Assembly: GCA_943846685.1 (NCBI GenBank)
Contig: OX044363.1
Location: forward strand, 2,015,386-2,079,385
DNA from: an uncultured Pseudomonadales bacterium
GTDB taxonomy: Bacteria; Pseudomonadota; Gammaproteobacteria; Pseudomonadales; Porticoccaceae
DNA length: 64,000 nucleotides
Reading direction: 5' to 3'
A program made the position numbers and the translations under genes. Of the stretch, positions 29,671-37,461 are shown one piece after another; the stretch's first letter is position 1; every line of letters starts with the position of its first letter. The notes under the pieces are model-generated. The model had not been told where the DNA came from, searched no databases, and saw only the letters and a list, made by a program, of their open reading frames with translations.

Positions 29671-31017
29671 ATGAAAATAAAACAGCTTTCCCAGTTGGCC
29701 CTGACACTAACATTTTCTCTGGGCAGCTTACTCGCCCATGCCGACCTTAAAGACCGCGATCTGGCCGCCTCTATTAATGCCGATTACAACAACCGTCTCG
29801 GCGACCTGTTTATCCACTTTCACCGCAATCCCGAACTCAGCTTTATTGAATTTAAAACCGCCAAAAAACTCGCCAGCGAACTGCGCAGCAGTGGCTTTGA
29901 AGTCACTGAAAAAGTTGGCGGCACTGGCATAGTCGCGATCCTGAAAAATGGCGATGGCCCGTTGGTGATGATGCGTGGCGATATGGATGCCCTGCCAGTC
30001 AAAGAAAAATCCGGCCTCGATTACGCCTCCATAGCCACCCAGACAGACCCAGTTACCGGCACTGAAGTACCGGTTATGCACGCCTGCGGCCACGATGTGC
30101 ATATCACCAGTCTTATTGGCACCGCGCGACAGATGTCGGCACGAATGGACCAGTGGTCTGGCACATTAATGCTGATCGGTCAGCCGGCAGAAGAACGCAT
30201 TCAGGGAGCCAAGGCGATGATGGACGACAATCTATGGCAACGTTTTGGTCAACCTGATTATGCCCTCGCCTTCCATGTTGCCGCAGGCTTGCCTGCAGGT
30301 CTGGTCAATGTTCAGGAGGGGTCGCCATTTGCTGGTTCGGATAGTCTGGATATTATTGTCCACGGTGTCGGTGCCCACGGTGCATCACCCCATGCTGGCA
30401 AAGACCCTATACTATTGGGCAGTCAGATTGTTGTCGCCCTGCAGACTCTGGTATCTCGAGAACTGCCCCCCCGTGAACCGGGCGTGGTTACAGTGGGTTC
30501 TTTTCACAGTGGCACCACACACAATATTATTTCCGACCGCGCCCATCTGCAGCTCACCGTTCGCAACACTAATCTGGAAACCCGCGAGACTCTGTTAAAA
30601 GGGATTAAGCGTATTGCGGAGAATTTGGGTCGTGCAGCGGGTCTACCCGAAGACAAGTTGCCAGAAGTGATTTATTCAAAATCATCGACACCCCCCACCG
30701 TCAATAACAGCCCGCTAGTTCGACGACTTAAGGCGGCCTGGCAGGCAGAGTTGGGAGATGATCAGGTGGTTTCCCTGAGTTCAGGGGGTATGGGAGCAGA
30801 AGACTTCCCCTACTTCACCACCGAACCGGCTATTCCCAGCGTCTATTTTTCCATTGGTGGCACCAGTCTGGCCGACTATCAAGCGGCATCCAATGGCGGC
30901 CCAGCTATCCCCTCACACCATAGCCCACTGTTTAAAATAGACCCTCAGCCTGCGGTAACCCGAGGGGTTTATGCCACGGTTATAGCGCTGATGGATTTAA
31001 TGCCGACGGATCAATAA
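29671..31017 (+). CDS. M20 family amidohydrolase, exported
   Basis: Probable periplasmic metal-dependent amidohydrolase of 448 aa (HipO/IAA-amino-acid hydrolase-like). Signal peptide to about residue 25. The metal site includes MRGDMDALPVKE, MHACGHDVH, PAEERIQGAKAM and the late GMGAEDFPYF; GVGAHGASPHAGKDP is in the dimerisation domain. I start at ATG 29671, six bases after AGGA, rather than the GTG just before it. Substrate is unknown. It lies downstream of the M28 gene. Confidence 0.9.
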   Translation: MKIKQLSQLALTLTFSLGSLLAHADLKDRDLAASINADYNNRLGDLFIHFHRNPELSFIEFKTAKKLASELRSSGFEVTEKVGGTGIVAILKNGDGPLVMMRGDMDALPVKEKSGLDYASIATQTDPVTGTEVPVMHACGHDVHITSLIGTARQMSARMDQWSGTLMLIGQPAEERIQGAKAMMDDNLWQRFGQPDYALAFHVAAGLPAGLVNVQEGSPFAGSDSLDIIVHGVGAHGASPHAGKDPILLGSQIVVALQTLVSRELPPREPGVVTVGSFHSGTTHNIISDRAHLQLTVRNTNLETRETLLKGIKRIAENLGRAAGLPEDKLPEVIYSKSSTPPTVNNSPLVRRLKAAWQAELGDDQVVSLSSGGMGAEDFPYFTTEPAIPSVYFSIGGTSLADYQAASNGGPAIPSHHSPLFKIDPQPAVTRGVYATVIALMDLMPTDQ

Positions 31018-31053
31018 CCGGCTTTATTGGCTAAAGTTAGCGTCTAAAAAAAG

Positions 31054-32259
31054 CTATTGGCTATCAGCCACAACCCCACTGCTCTTTAGATCAGCTATCT
31101 GCTTAGAGTCGAGACCCAGCCCCTGCAGAATTTCATCGGTATGACTGGCAATCTCTGGGCCCGGCCAGTCCGTGGTACCCGGGGTATTGGCTAACTTTGG
31201 CATAATCGCCGGTATCTTTAAGGGCTGACCATTGATCTCTACCTGCTCAAACAAACCGCGCTGTTTAAAGTGCTTATCGGCCATCATATCGGCAACGTTG
31301 TAGACCGGACCACAGGGTACCCGGTGCTGCTCAAGAATTTCCATCGCCGCAGTCAGAGACTGGCCTGCGCACCAGTCAGTTAAAACCTGATCAATTTCCG
31401 CTTCATGGACTACTCGCTGGGCATTGCTAGTATATTGACTGTCCACAGCCATATCCTCCCGACCCACAGCCTTCATCAGCCGGACAAAAATGGAATCGCC
31501 ATTGCCGCCAATCACCAGATATTTATCATCCGCACATCTATAAGTATTGGTTGGCACAATGCCGGTTACAGTGGTTCCAGAGGGCTGGCGGACAACATCG
31601 GCACCATCGTACTCAGGGACCACCGCTTCTAGCAGATTAAACATCGACTCATAGAGCGCCACATCGACAACCTGACCGCCATCACCGCGGTCTCTGGAGC
31701 GCAATGCCATCAATATCCCCAGCACGGCGTGCAGACCGGAAATAGTGTCCCCCAAGCTCAGATTAGGTCTTACCGGAGCCTGATTTGGATAGCCATTGAC
31801 GTAGCGAAAACCACTGATAGCCTCGCAGGCCGATGCAAAACCGGCCTTCTCTGAATAAGGGCCGGTCTGGCCATAGCCGGAGATCCGCGCATAGATAAGA
31901 TCCGGATTGTCTGCTCGCAGTGACTCTGGATCCAGACCCCAGCCTTCGAGAACACCGGGGCGAAAGTTCTCCACCACTATATCGGCGGTCTTCAACAGCT
32001 GTTTAACCAGATCTCGCCCCTCTGGGGTTTTAAGATCCAGAGAAATACATTTTTTATTGCGCCCGAGACTCCGCCACCAAAGCGAAGTGCCATCTTTAAC
32101 TTCGCGCCAGTTACGAATCGGATCGCCACCCGGCGGCTCAACCTTAATCACCTCAGCACCAAAATAACCGAGCATACAGCCGGCAAAAGGGCCCGCTAAA
32201 AGCTGCCCCAACTCAATAACCCTTAACCCCTGCAGTGGTTTACTCACCATCTTCCCCAT
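31054..32259 (-). CDS. CaiB/BaiF-type (class III) CoA-transferase
   Basis: Cytoplasmic acyl-CoA:carboxylate CoA-transferase of 401 aa. Typical features are LQGLRVIELGQLLAGPFAG, FGAEVIKVEPPGGDPIRNW, NKKCISLDLKTPEGRDLV and the catalytic Asp in LSLGDTISGLHAVLGI. The family acts on many acids (carnitine, succinate, formate, oxalate and others), so the substrate cannot be told from sequence alone. It has no metabolic neighbours and is convergent with the M20 gene. Confidence 0.9.
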   Translation of the reverse strand: MGKMVSKPLQGLRVIELGQLLAGPFAGCMLGYFGAEVIKVEPPGGDPIRNWREVKDGTSLWWRSLGRNKKCISLDLKTPEGRDLVKQLLKTADIVVENFRPGVLEGWGLDPESLRADNPDLIYARISGYGQTGPYSEKAGFASACEAISGFRYVNGYPNQAPVRPNLSLGDTISGLHAVLGILMALRSRDRGDGGQVVDVALYESMFNLLEAVVPEYDGADVVRQPSGTTVTGIVPTNTYRCADDKYLVIGGNGDSIFVRLMKAVGREDMAVDSQYTSNAQRVVHEAEIDQVLTDWCAGQSLTAAMEILEQHRVPCGPVYNVADMMADKHFKQRGLFEQVEINGQPLKIPAIMPKLANTPGTTDWPGPEIASHTDEILQGLGLDSKQIADLKSSGVVADSQ

Positions 32260-32546
32260 TATTCTCTCTACATTTTTAACACTATTAACAGCCGCCCTAA
32301 AAAACTTGCCATTGGAATGGAATCTTATTCATCAGGGTATAAACTATAGATATAGGCCTGAAGATTAAAGAACATCGGCAGCTAAAATAAAAATAAATTC
32401 CGCAGACTGTTTTTAAACGCAGTTTTTGGAAGTAAGTTTTCAAGGCAGTATACAAAAACCCACGGAATCCGCTTTGAAAATTAATCCCAATGGAACCGGC
32501 AGGGATATGCCCACTCTAATTTTTAAAGCAAATTTGGGAGCGCACT
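32260..32546 (+). other. Upstream region of the envelope locus
   Basis: About 290 AT-rich bases between the divergent CoA-transferase gene and the first gene of the 15-kb envelope locus. It presumably carries the locus promoter. I see no convincing -35/-10 pair and no operator-like palindrome. Confidence 0.4.
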
Positions 32547-33800
32547 ATGAGACCCAGCAGCAGAGCGATCAACTATAGACCACCACAGAGCATAGATCTG
32601 GTTATGCAGATGCTGATCTGTATGTTTATAGCTATGGTTCTAAGCACTGAGGCAGTCGCCCAAACAACCTCCCCAGAGAATCCAGAAAGCGACCCTATCA
32701 GCGACTATCTGGAAGCCATAGAAGCAACTGAAGCCGAGCGCAGCGCCTATTCTACAGAACTTTCTGACCTCTACTTTGGCCTTGGGAAATCGCATTTTTC
32801 AAAACGTGAATATGAGCGTGCACGTCGCGCCTATCAGCGCGGAATGCAGATTGAACGGGTCAACTATGGCCTTAACAGCCTCTCTCAAACCCCCTATCTA
32901 CTCTCCATAGCAGATGCCGAGAGCTTTCTTGGCAACTGGGAGGAATCTCAGGATGCTCTGGAAAATATCTACACTATTAACTCCCAAGCCTATGGTGAAA
33001 CTGATCCGCGGATGCTGCCAGTGCTCGATGAACTTCTCGACTGGTATTTGGATACCTATAAAGAGAGAACCCGCAATGGTGCCTACCAGAATTTAGTCAT
33101 GTCCGAGCGTCTGGGAAATCGTATTTCTAATATCCTCAAGACCCATAGTCTAGTCAACGACCCGGATGCAGCATTGCGATACCGCAAAATCAGTCATCTG
33201 CACTATTTTATCGCCAATCATATAAAACAGTATGGCGAGCCCTCAGATTCTGGCTTCACAATAAACGCTGGTGCCACTAAAAACAGCCAAACAAGCACTT
33301 CACACCAGCACTACCAGCGCGGCAAAGCGGCGCTAAAAAAAGTGATTGAGTCCCTTGAGCAACAACCGAACAGCAGTGCTGCCGAGAAAGCCGAAGCTGT
33401 GGCAGAACTCGGTGATTGGTACCTGGTATTTGGTCAGCGCATGTCTGCCAGCAAGGCCTATAAGCTCGCCTTCCAGACACTTCTGGCGACTAGCGAATCA
33501 CAGCAGCAGTCAGAAGCCCTATTTGACCAACCAAGCATTATTGAATTTACCGCCCTGGACGAAGGACAGGGAAGACAGGAATCACCACAACAGGATCTTC
33601 AGGTAGCCATGACTGTGACCAAAACTGGCATGCCAATAAAAATGGAGATTCTCAATCCTCCAGAAAGTATCACTAAGGCTGAGATTCGATCAATTCTAAA
33701 AGATATTCGCAGCAAACGTTTCAGACCCAAGCTTGTAGAGGGAATCACTACTGAGAGCAGTATTGTATTTCCCTATTCAAGCAACCAAACACAGGGATAA
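32547..33800 (+). CDS. Exported TPR protein with TonB-C-like C-terminus
   Basis: First gene of the envelope locus, 417 aa. A signal peptide or anchor covers residues 20–40 (MLICMFIAMVLSTEAVAQ). Residues about 65–310 contain repeated helix pairs of TPR type (LYFGLGKSHFSKREYERARR, then AELGDWYLVFGQRMSASKAY). The last 80 residues (VAMTVTKTGMPIKMEIL through FRPKLVEG) resemble the C-terminal fold of TonB, as in secreted proteins annotated as energy-transducer-like. GGAG lies seven bases ahead. Likely a periplasmic scaffold. Confidence 0.7.
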   Translation: MRPSSRAINYRPPQSIDLVMQMLICMFIAMVLSTEAVAQTTSPENPESDPISDYLEAIEATEAERSAYSTELSDLYFGLGKSHFSKREYERARRAYQRGMQIERVNYGLNSLSQTPYLLSIADAESFLGNWEESQDALENIYTINSQAYGETDPRMLPVLDELLDWYLDTYKERTRNGAYQNLVMSERLGNRISNILKTHSLVNDPDAALRYRKISHLHYFIANHIKQYGEPSDSGFTINAGATKNSQTSTSHQHYQRGKAALKKVIESLEQQPNSSAAEKAEAVAELGDWYLVFGQRMSASKAYKLAFQTLLATSESQQQSEALFDQPSIIEFTALDEGQGRQESPQQDLQVAMTVTKTGMPIKMEILNPPESITKAEIRSILKDIRSKRFRPKLVEGITTESSIVFPYSSNQTQG

Positions 33801-33813
33801 CAAAATAACCGCG

Positions 33814-34602
33814 ATGAAAATAATGACTGATAAAAAACTCAGCTCAAACCAAACAACCGGCTCACAGAGGCCAATGGTTATTGGTTTGCTTATCGCTTCA
33901 ATTTTAGGCCTGTGTGCCTGTTCGATGCCATCACCGACTAGCGGCGGCTCCAGTTCAAGTGGAGGTTTACCAAGCTCTGGCGGCGGCTCACCAGGGCCTT
34001 CAAACCCAGGAGGGGGAGTGCCAAATCCGGGAGGGGGAGCACCAAATCCGGGAGGGGATGCGGGCGGCAGCACACCACCACCCAGTGGCGGTGGTGGTAG
34101 TGCTGATGGCAGTAATGATGGCGGTGACAGCTCTGATGATGGTGGAGAAAGTGCTGGAGGAGAATCTATAGAAGGCCTAGATGAAGCGCTCGATGAATCC
34201 CTTGAAGATTTCGACGAGACAGTTCTCGGTGAGGGCAATCGCAATGGCTCTGATAGCATCGATATTCTCAGTCCCAGCGGCACTAGCGGTGGGATCGACA
34301 GCGATGAACCCCTGTTTGAAGAAGCCGGTAGCGGCACTGCTCAGGGCAATGCCTCAATAGAACAGCGAGCGGCTGAGGGAGCGCCACCCGGAACCGAGAG
34401 TACTGAAGCGCAGACCGGCCAAGCCAGCTCTGGTCCGGAACAGGTCGACAGCGAAATCATTCCAATTCCTGACGATATAGATGATGGTCAGGGTGACGAT
34501 ATTGTTTTACGACAAATTCGTGACGCAGCTATCAAAGAGCGAGATCCGATACTGAGAGAAAAACTCTGGGATGAATACCGCCGTATAAAGGGTCAAGGAT
34601 AG
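33814..34602 (+). CDS. Gly/Pro/Ser-rich acidic lipoprotein
   Basis: Predicted lipoprotein of 262 aa of unknown function. Residues 25–45 are a signal sequence ending LGLCACS, where either Cys could be the lipidation site. Residues 45–125 are almost only Gly, Pro, Ser and Asn with a short repeat (NPGGG-x-P), then an acidic Asp/Glu/Ser stretch. Only the last 50 residues, VLRQIRDAAIKERDPILREK…, look folded. I start at ATG 33814, 13 bases after the preceding stop; a longer TTG frame overlaps that gene. Confidence 0.65.
   Translation: MKIMTDKKLSSNQTTGSQRPMVIGLLIASILGLCACSMPSPTSGGSSSSGGLPSSGGGSPGPSNPGGGVPNPGGGAPNPGGDAGGSTPPPSGGGGSADGSNDGGDSSDDGGESAGGESIEGLDEALDESLEDFDETVLGEGNRNGSDSIDILSPSGTSGGIDSDEPLFEEAGSGTAQGNASIEQRAAEGAPPGTESTEAQTGQASSGPEQVDSEIIPIPDDIDDGQGDDIVLRQIRDAAIKERDPILREKLWDEYRRIKGQG
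34003..34062 (+). repeat. Short 21-bp repeats in the lipoprotein gene
   Basis: Two full copies and a partial copy of a 21-bp unit (core AATCCGGGAGGGGGAGC) encode N-P-G-G-G-x-P steps. The copies differ at few positions, which suggests recent slippage. They keep the reading frame. Confidence 0.6.
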
Positions 34603-34606
34603 AAAA

Positions 34607-35842
34607 ATGACAAGAGTAAAGTTACTAATGAACAGCCGCAATATCTTAAGTTCATCTGCAATGAGCGCACTTATAACAGTGATGCTCAGCCTCGTACTGT
34701 TCGCCGCACCTTTAACAACAGCCTATGGCGCTGTAGACAAAGTAACCTCCTCAACCACCTTAACCCTGGCAACTCCGTCGCGCTCATTCCCGATAGAGTC
34801 ACTATTAGACGTAGGAATCCCAACCCTGAATGACGGGCTCTATCTGACCGACGAAGACGACACTGTATTTCCCGAAGTTCGCTATGCAGAGGCAATTTAC
34901 TTCTCCAATCAGTTGGGAAAAGTCCTAGAGAAAAGCGGCGCTTGGGGCGCTATTCGAGTGACCCCCAACAGCGATGTAATTATGGATCTATATATCACCG
35001 GCACCATCTTTCAGTCCGACGGCGAGACCATGGACCTAGAAATTGCAGTGGTTGATAGCAGTGGCAAGCAATGGTTTAAAAAACGCTATAAACAGACCAC
35101 CGGCAAGTACGCCTACGACCGGCGTTTAAAAAGCCTCGGCGATCCCTTCCAAAACCTGTTTATTCGTATTGCCAACGACCTACTCAAGTATCGAGAAAAA
35201 ATCAGCGATCAGCGGGCACAGGAACTGCGAACCATATCGGAACTGCGATTTGCCAAAAAATTCTCACCAGAAGCTTTTGATAACTATGTCGAAGAAGACC
35301 GCAAAGGGTTTTTAAGTATCGCGCGACTGCCCGCCGAAAATGACAGCATTCTTATCCGCGTGCGCAAAATCCGCGAGCGCGATTATCTCTATGTCGACAC
35401 CATGCAGGATTACTACGATGGCTTCTCCCAGCAGATGCACCTCGCCTACCAGGATTTTCGCCGCTCCTCCTACGACTCAGTGGTCAAAGCGCGACAGCTC
35501 AACGCCCAGGGCAATAAGCAAATCATCACTGGCATAGGTGCCATTCTGGCAGGCATTTATGGCCGCTCTCAGGCGCGCACCAGTATGGCCGACGACGCCG
35601 GCACCGCCACTGCCGCCGTGGGTGGATTTGTGATTAAATCCGGTCTCGACAAAAAACAGAAAGCCTCGGAATACAGCGAGTCGGTAGCCGAAATGGGCTC
35701 CTCTTTAGAAGCTGAAATTGCTCCTCAGGTTATCGAACTGGAAGATCGCACCGTCACCCTGACCGGTACGGTTCAGGCTCAGTATCAACAGTGGCAGGAA
35801 CTGCTCGGCAAAATTTATCAGCAGGAACGCGGGACACCCTAA
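34607..35842 (+). CDS. Exported protein of unknown function (assembly-lipoprotein-like N-terminal half)
   Basis: Periplasmic or outer-membrane-associated protein of 411 aa. Signal peptide to about residue 42 (ALITVMLSLVLFAAPLTTAYG). Residues 85–150 (ISFSNQLGKVLE-type helix, SGAWGAIRV, DLYITGTIFQSDGETMDLEI) recall the LptE/PqiC-like fold of auxiliary lipoproteins, though no lipobox Cys is present. A Gly/Ala-rich segment (IITGIGAILAGIYG) near residue 305 could insert in a membrane. AAGGA lies seven bases before the ATG. It starts four bases after the previous stop. Confidence 0.65.
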   Translation: MTRVKLLMNSRNILSSSAMSALITVMLSLVLFAAPLTTAYGAVDKVTSSTTLTLATPSRSFPIESLLDVGIPTLNDGLYLTDEDDTVFPEVRYAEAIYFSNQLGKVLEKSGAWGAIRVTPNSDVIMDLYITGTIFQSDGETMDLEIAVVDSSGKQWFKKRYKQTTGKYAYDRRLKSLGDPFQNLFIRIANDLLKYREKISDQRAQELRTISELRFAKKFSPEAFDNYVEEDRKGFLSIARLPAENDSILIRVRKIRERDYLYVDTMQDYYDGFSQQMHLAYQDFRRSSYDSVVKARQLNAQGNKQIITGIGAILAGIYGRSQARTSMADDAGTATAAVGGFVIKSGLDKKQKASEYSESVAEMGSSLEAEIAPQVIELEDRTVTLTGTVQAQYQQWQELLGKIYQQERGTP

Positions 35843-35845
35843 GCC

Positions 35846-37354
35846 ATGGATACCAGAGACGCCAAACAGACTAGCGCACACCCTGCTTTTAACGGACAAA
35901 ACAACAGCCAACAAAAACCAGTGAACAGTGGTGCGCGTAAAAGTGGTGTGCATCAGAGCGGCGTACAAAAAATTGTTATCTCTGTGCTTCTGCTGCTTGC
36001 CAGCGCGGTCATTTTCATCCTCCCCAAGGGCGTCACCGAACCCTGGGTTAACTATTCGGCACAGACTGAAAATACCCCGGTTAAACCAACGGCTTCAACC
36101 GTCAGCCCATCAACCGCGGCAGAAAAAACCAAATATCGACAGGACTCGCAGACGCTATTGGCGCAGATTATTGCCTACCGCGACCGCCTGCAGGAAACAC
36201 GAGTCGAGCTGTGGGGGGATTTTGAATACAAACAGGCACTATTGCAGATAGAGCGCGGTGACCAGCAATACCAATACGGCGAATACGCTGAATCGGTTGC
36301 CAGTTACCAGAGTGCTCTGGACCAACTCAGCGTCCTTGAGAGCAGCGGAAAATCGATTCTCAGCGAGGCTATCGCCAACACCGCCAGCGCTATCGAAGAG
36401 ACTGTTCTCAGTACTGCCACCACAGCCATAGAGCTGGCCAGCGCCATGGCTCCCGGCAATAAACAGGTGCAACAGCTCAGTCAGCGCGTCGCCAACTTGC
36501 CGCAGCTGATAGAAGCTATGCAGCAGGGCGACAAGTTCAGTGCACGCAGCCAACTCAGCGCCGCCAAACAAGCCTTTAACGAAGCAGTTAAACTCGATCC
36601 AGAACATAAACAAGCCGCCGCAGCACTAGCTAAAACCAACCAGCAAATCACTGAACAGCGCTTTCGAGGCTTTATGAGTGAAGGCTTTAGCGCACTGGAT
36701 AAAGATAACTTTGTAGACGCCAAAGCCGCCTTTAATCGAGCCGCCACTGTATATACCGACCACCCTGCCATCGCGCAGGCGCTTGCCCTGTTGGAGACGC
36801 GCCGCTCGCAACTCTGGGTAACCAGCAATATGGCCCGTGCAGCGGAATTTGTAGCTCAAGAAAAATGGCAGCGTGCCAACACGGTCTATCAAAAATTATT
36901 ACTCGCTGACAGCACTCTCACCGATGTCAAAGTAAAACAGATTCCGGTTGCCGTGCGCGCCGACCTGGATCAGCGTATCAAGGCCATTATCGAAGACCCT
37001 CTCGCGCTTTCAGCGAGTAGCCAATTTCGGAAAGCCCAACAGGCCCTGCAAGATGCTTCGGGAATTTCCACTCCCGGCCCAATACTCAAACAACAGATTG
37101 CCACCCTTAGAGAGACTCTAAAAGCCTCACAAACACCGGTAGAGATCGCACTAACCTCCAACAGTAATACAGAGGTGACATTATTTAGAATCGTCAAACT
37201 CGGGACCTTTGAGAAAACCTCGGTGGCACTAAAACCCGGCCGCTATATAGCCGCTGGTACCAGAAGTGGCTATCGGGATGTGCGAATTGAATTTACCGTC
37301 ACCGGCCAAGGCTTCGATGCACCGATTACGATTAGCTGTAATGAAGCTATTTAA
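35846..37354 (+). CDS. Membrane-anchored TPR protein with PEGA-like C-terminus
   Basis: Bitopic protein of 502 aa, most of it predicted in the periplasm. Basic, Gln-rich N-terminus, one membrane helix at residues 43–59 (IVISVLLLLASAVIFIL), then helical repeats from about 105 to 400, including TPR-like pairs (YGEYAESVASYQSALDQL; RSQLSAAKQAFNEAVKLDPE; NFVDAKAAFNRAATVY). Residues 425–502 are beta-rich and PEGA-like (LKPGRYIAAGTRSGYRDV). The gene lies three bases after its upstream neighbour and shares its architecture theme with the next one. Confidence 0.7.
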   Translation: MDTRDAKQTSAHPAFNGQNNSQQKPVNSGARKSGVHQSGVQKIVISVLLLLASAVIFILPKGVTEPWVNYSAQTENTPVKPTASTVSPSTAAEKTKYRQDSQTLLAQIIAYRDRLQETRVELWGDFEYKQALLQIERGDQQYQYGEYAESVASYQSALDQLSVLESSGKSILSEAIANTASAIEETVLSTATTAIELASAMAPGNKQVQQLSQRVANLPQLIEAMQQGDKFSARSQLSAAKQAFNEAVKLDPEHKQAAAALAKTNQQITEQRFRGFMSEGFSALDKDNFVDAKAAFNRAATVYTDHPAIAQALALLETRRSQLWVTSNMARAAEFVAQEKWQRANTVYQKLLLADSTLTDVKVKQIPVAVRADLDQRIKAIIEDPLALSASSQFRKAQQALQDASGISTPGPILKQQIATLRETLKASQTPVEIALTSNSNTEVTLFRIVKLGTFEKTSVALKPGRYIAAGTRSGYRDVRIEFTVTGQGFDAPITISCNEAI

Positions 37355-37461
37355 GAGATTTGAACTCAAAAGAAAATTTTAAACATCAAAGGGAATCAGA
37401 GGCCATACTGATATCACGCAAGCCTCACTCACCAAAGCGGTTCTAAATATAATTAGAAATT

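Noticed and set aside
33777-34337. 186-codon Ser/Pro-rich frame on the minus strand
   Set aside because: It is the antisense image of the Gly/Ser-rich lipoprotein. The plus-strand gene fits the operon and has a lipobox.
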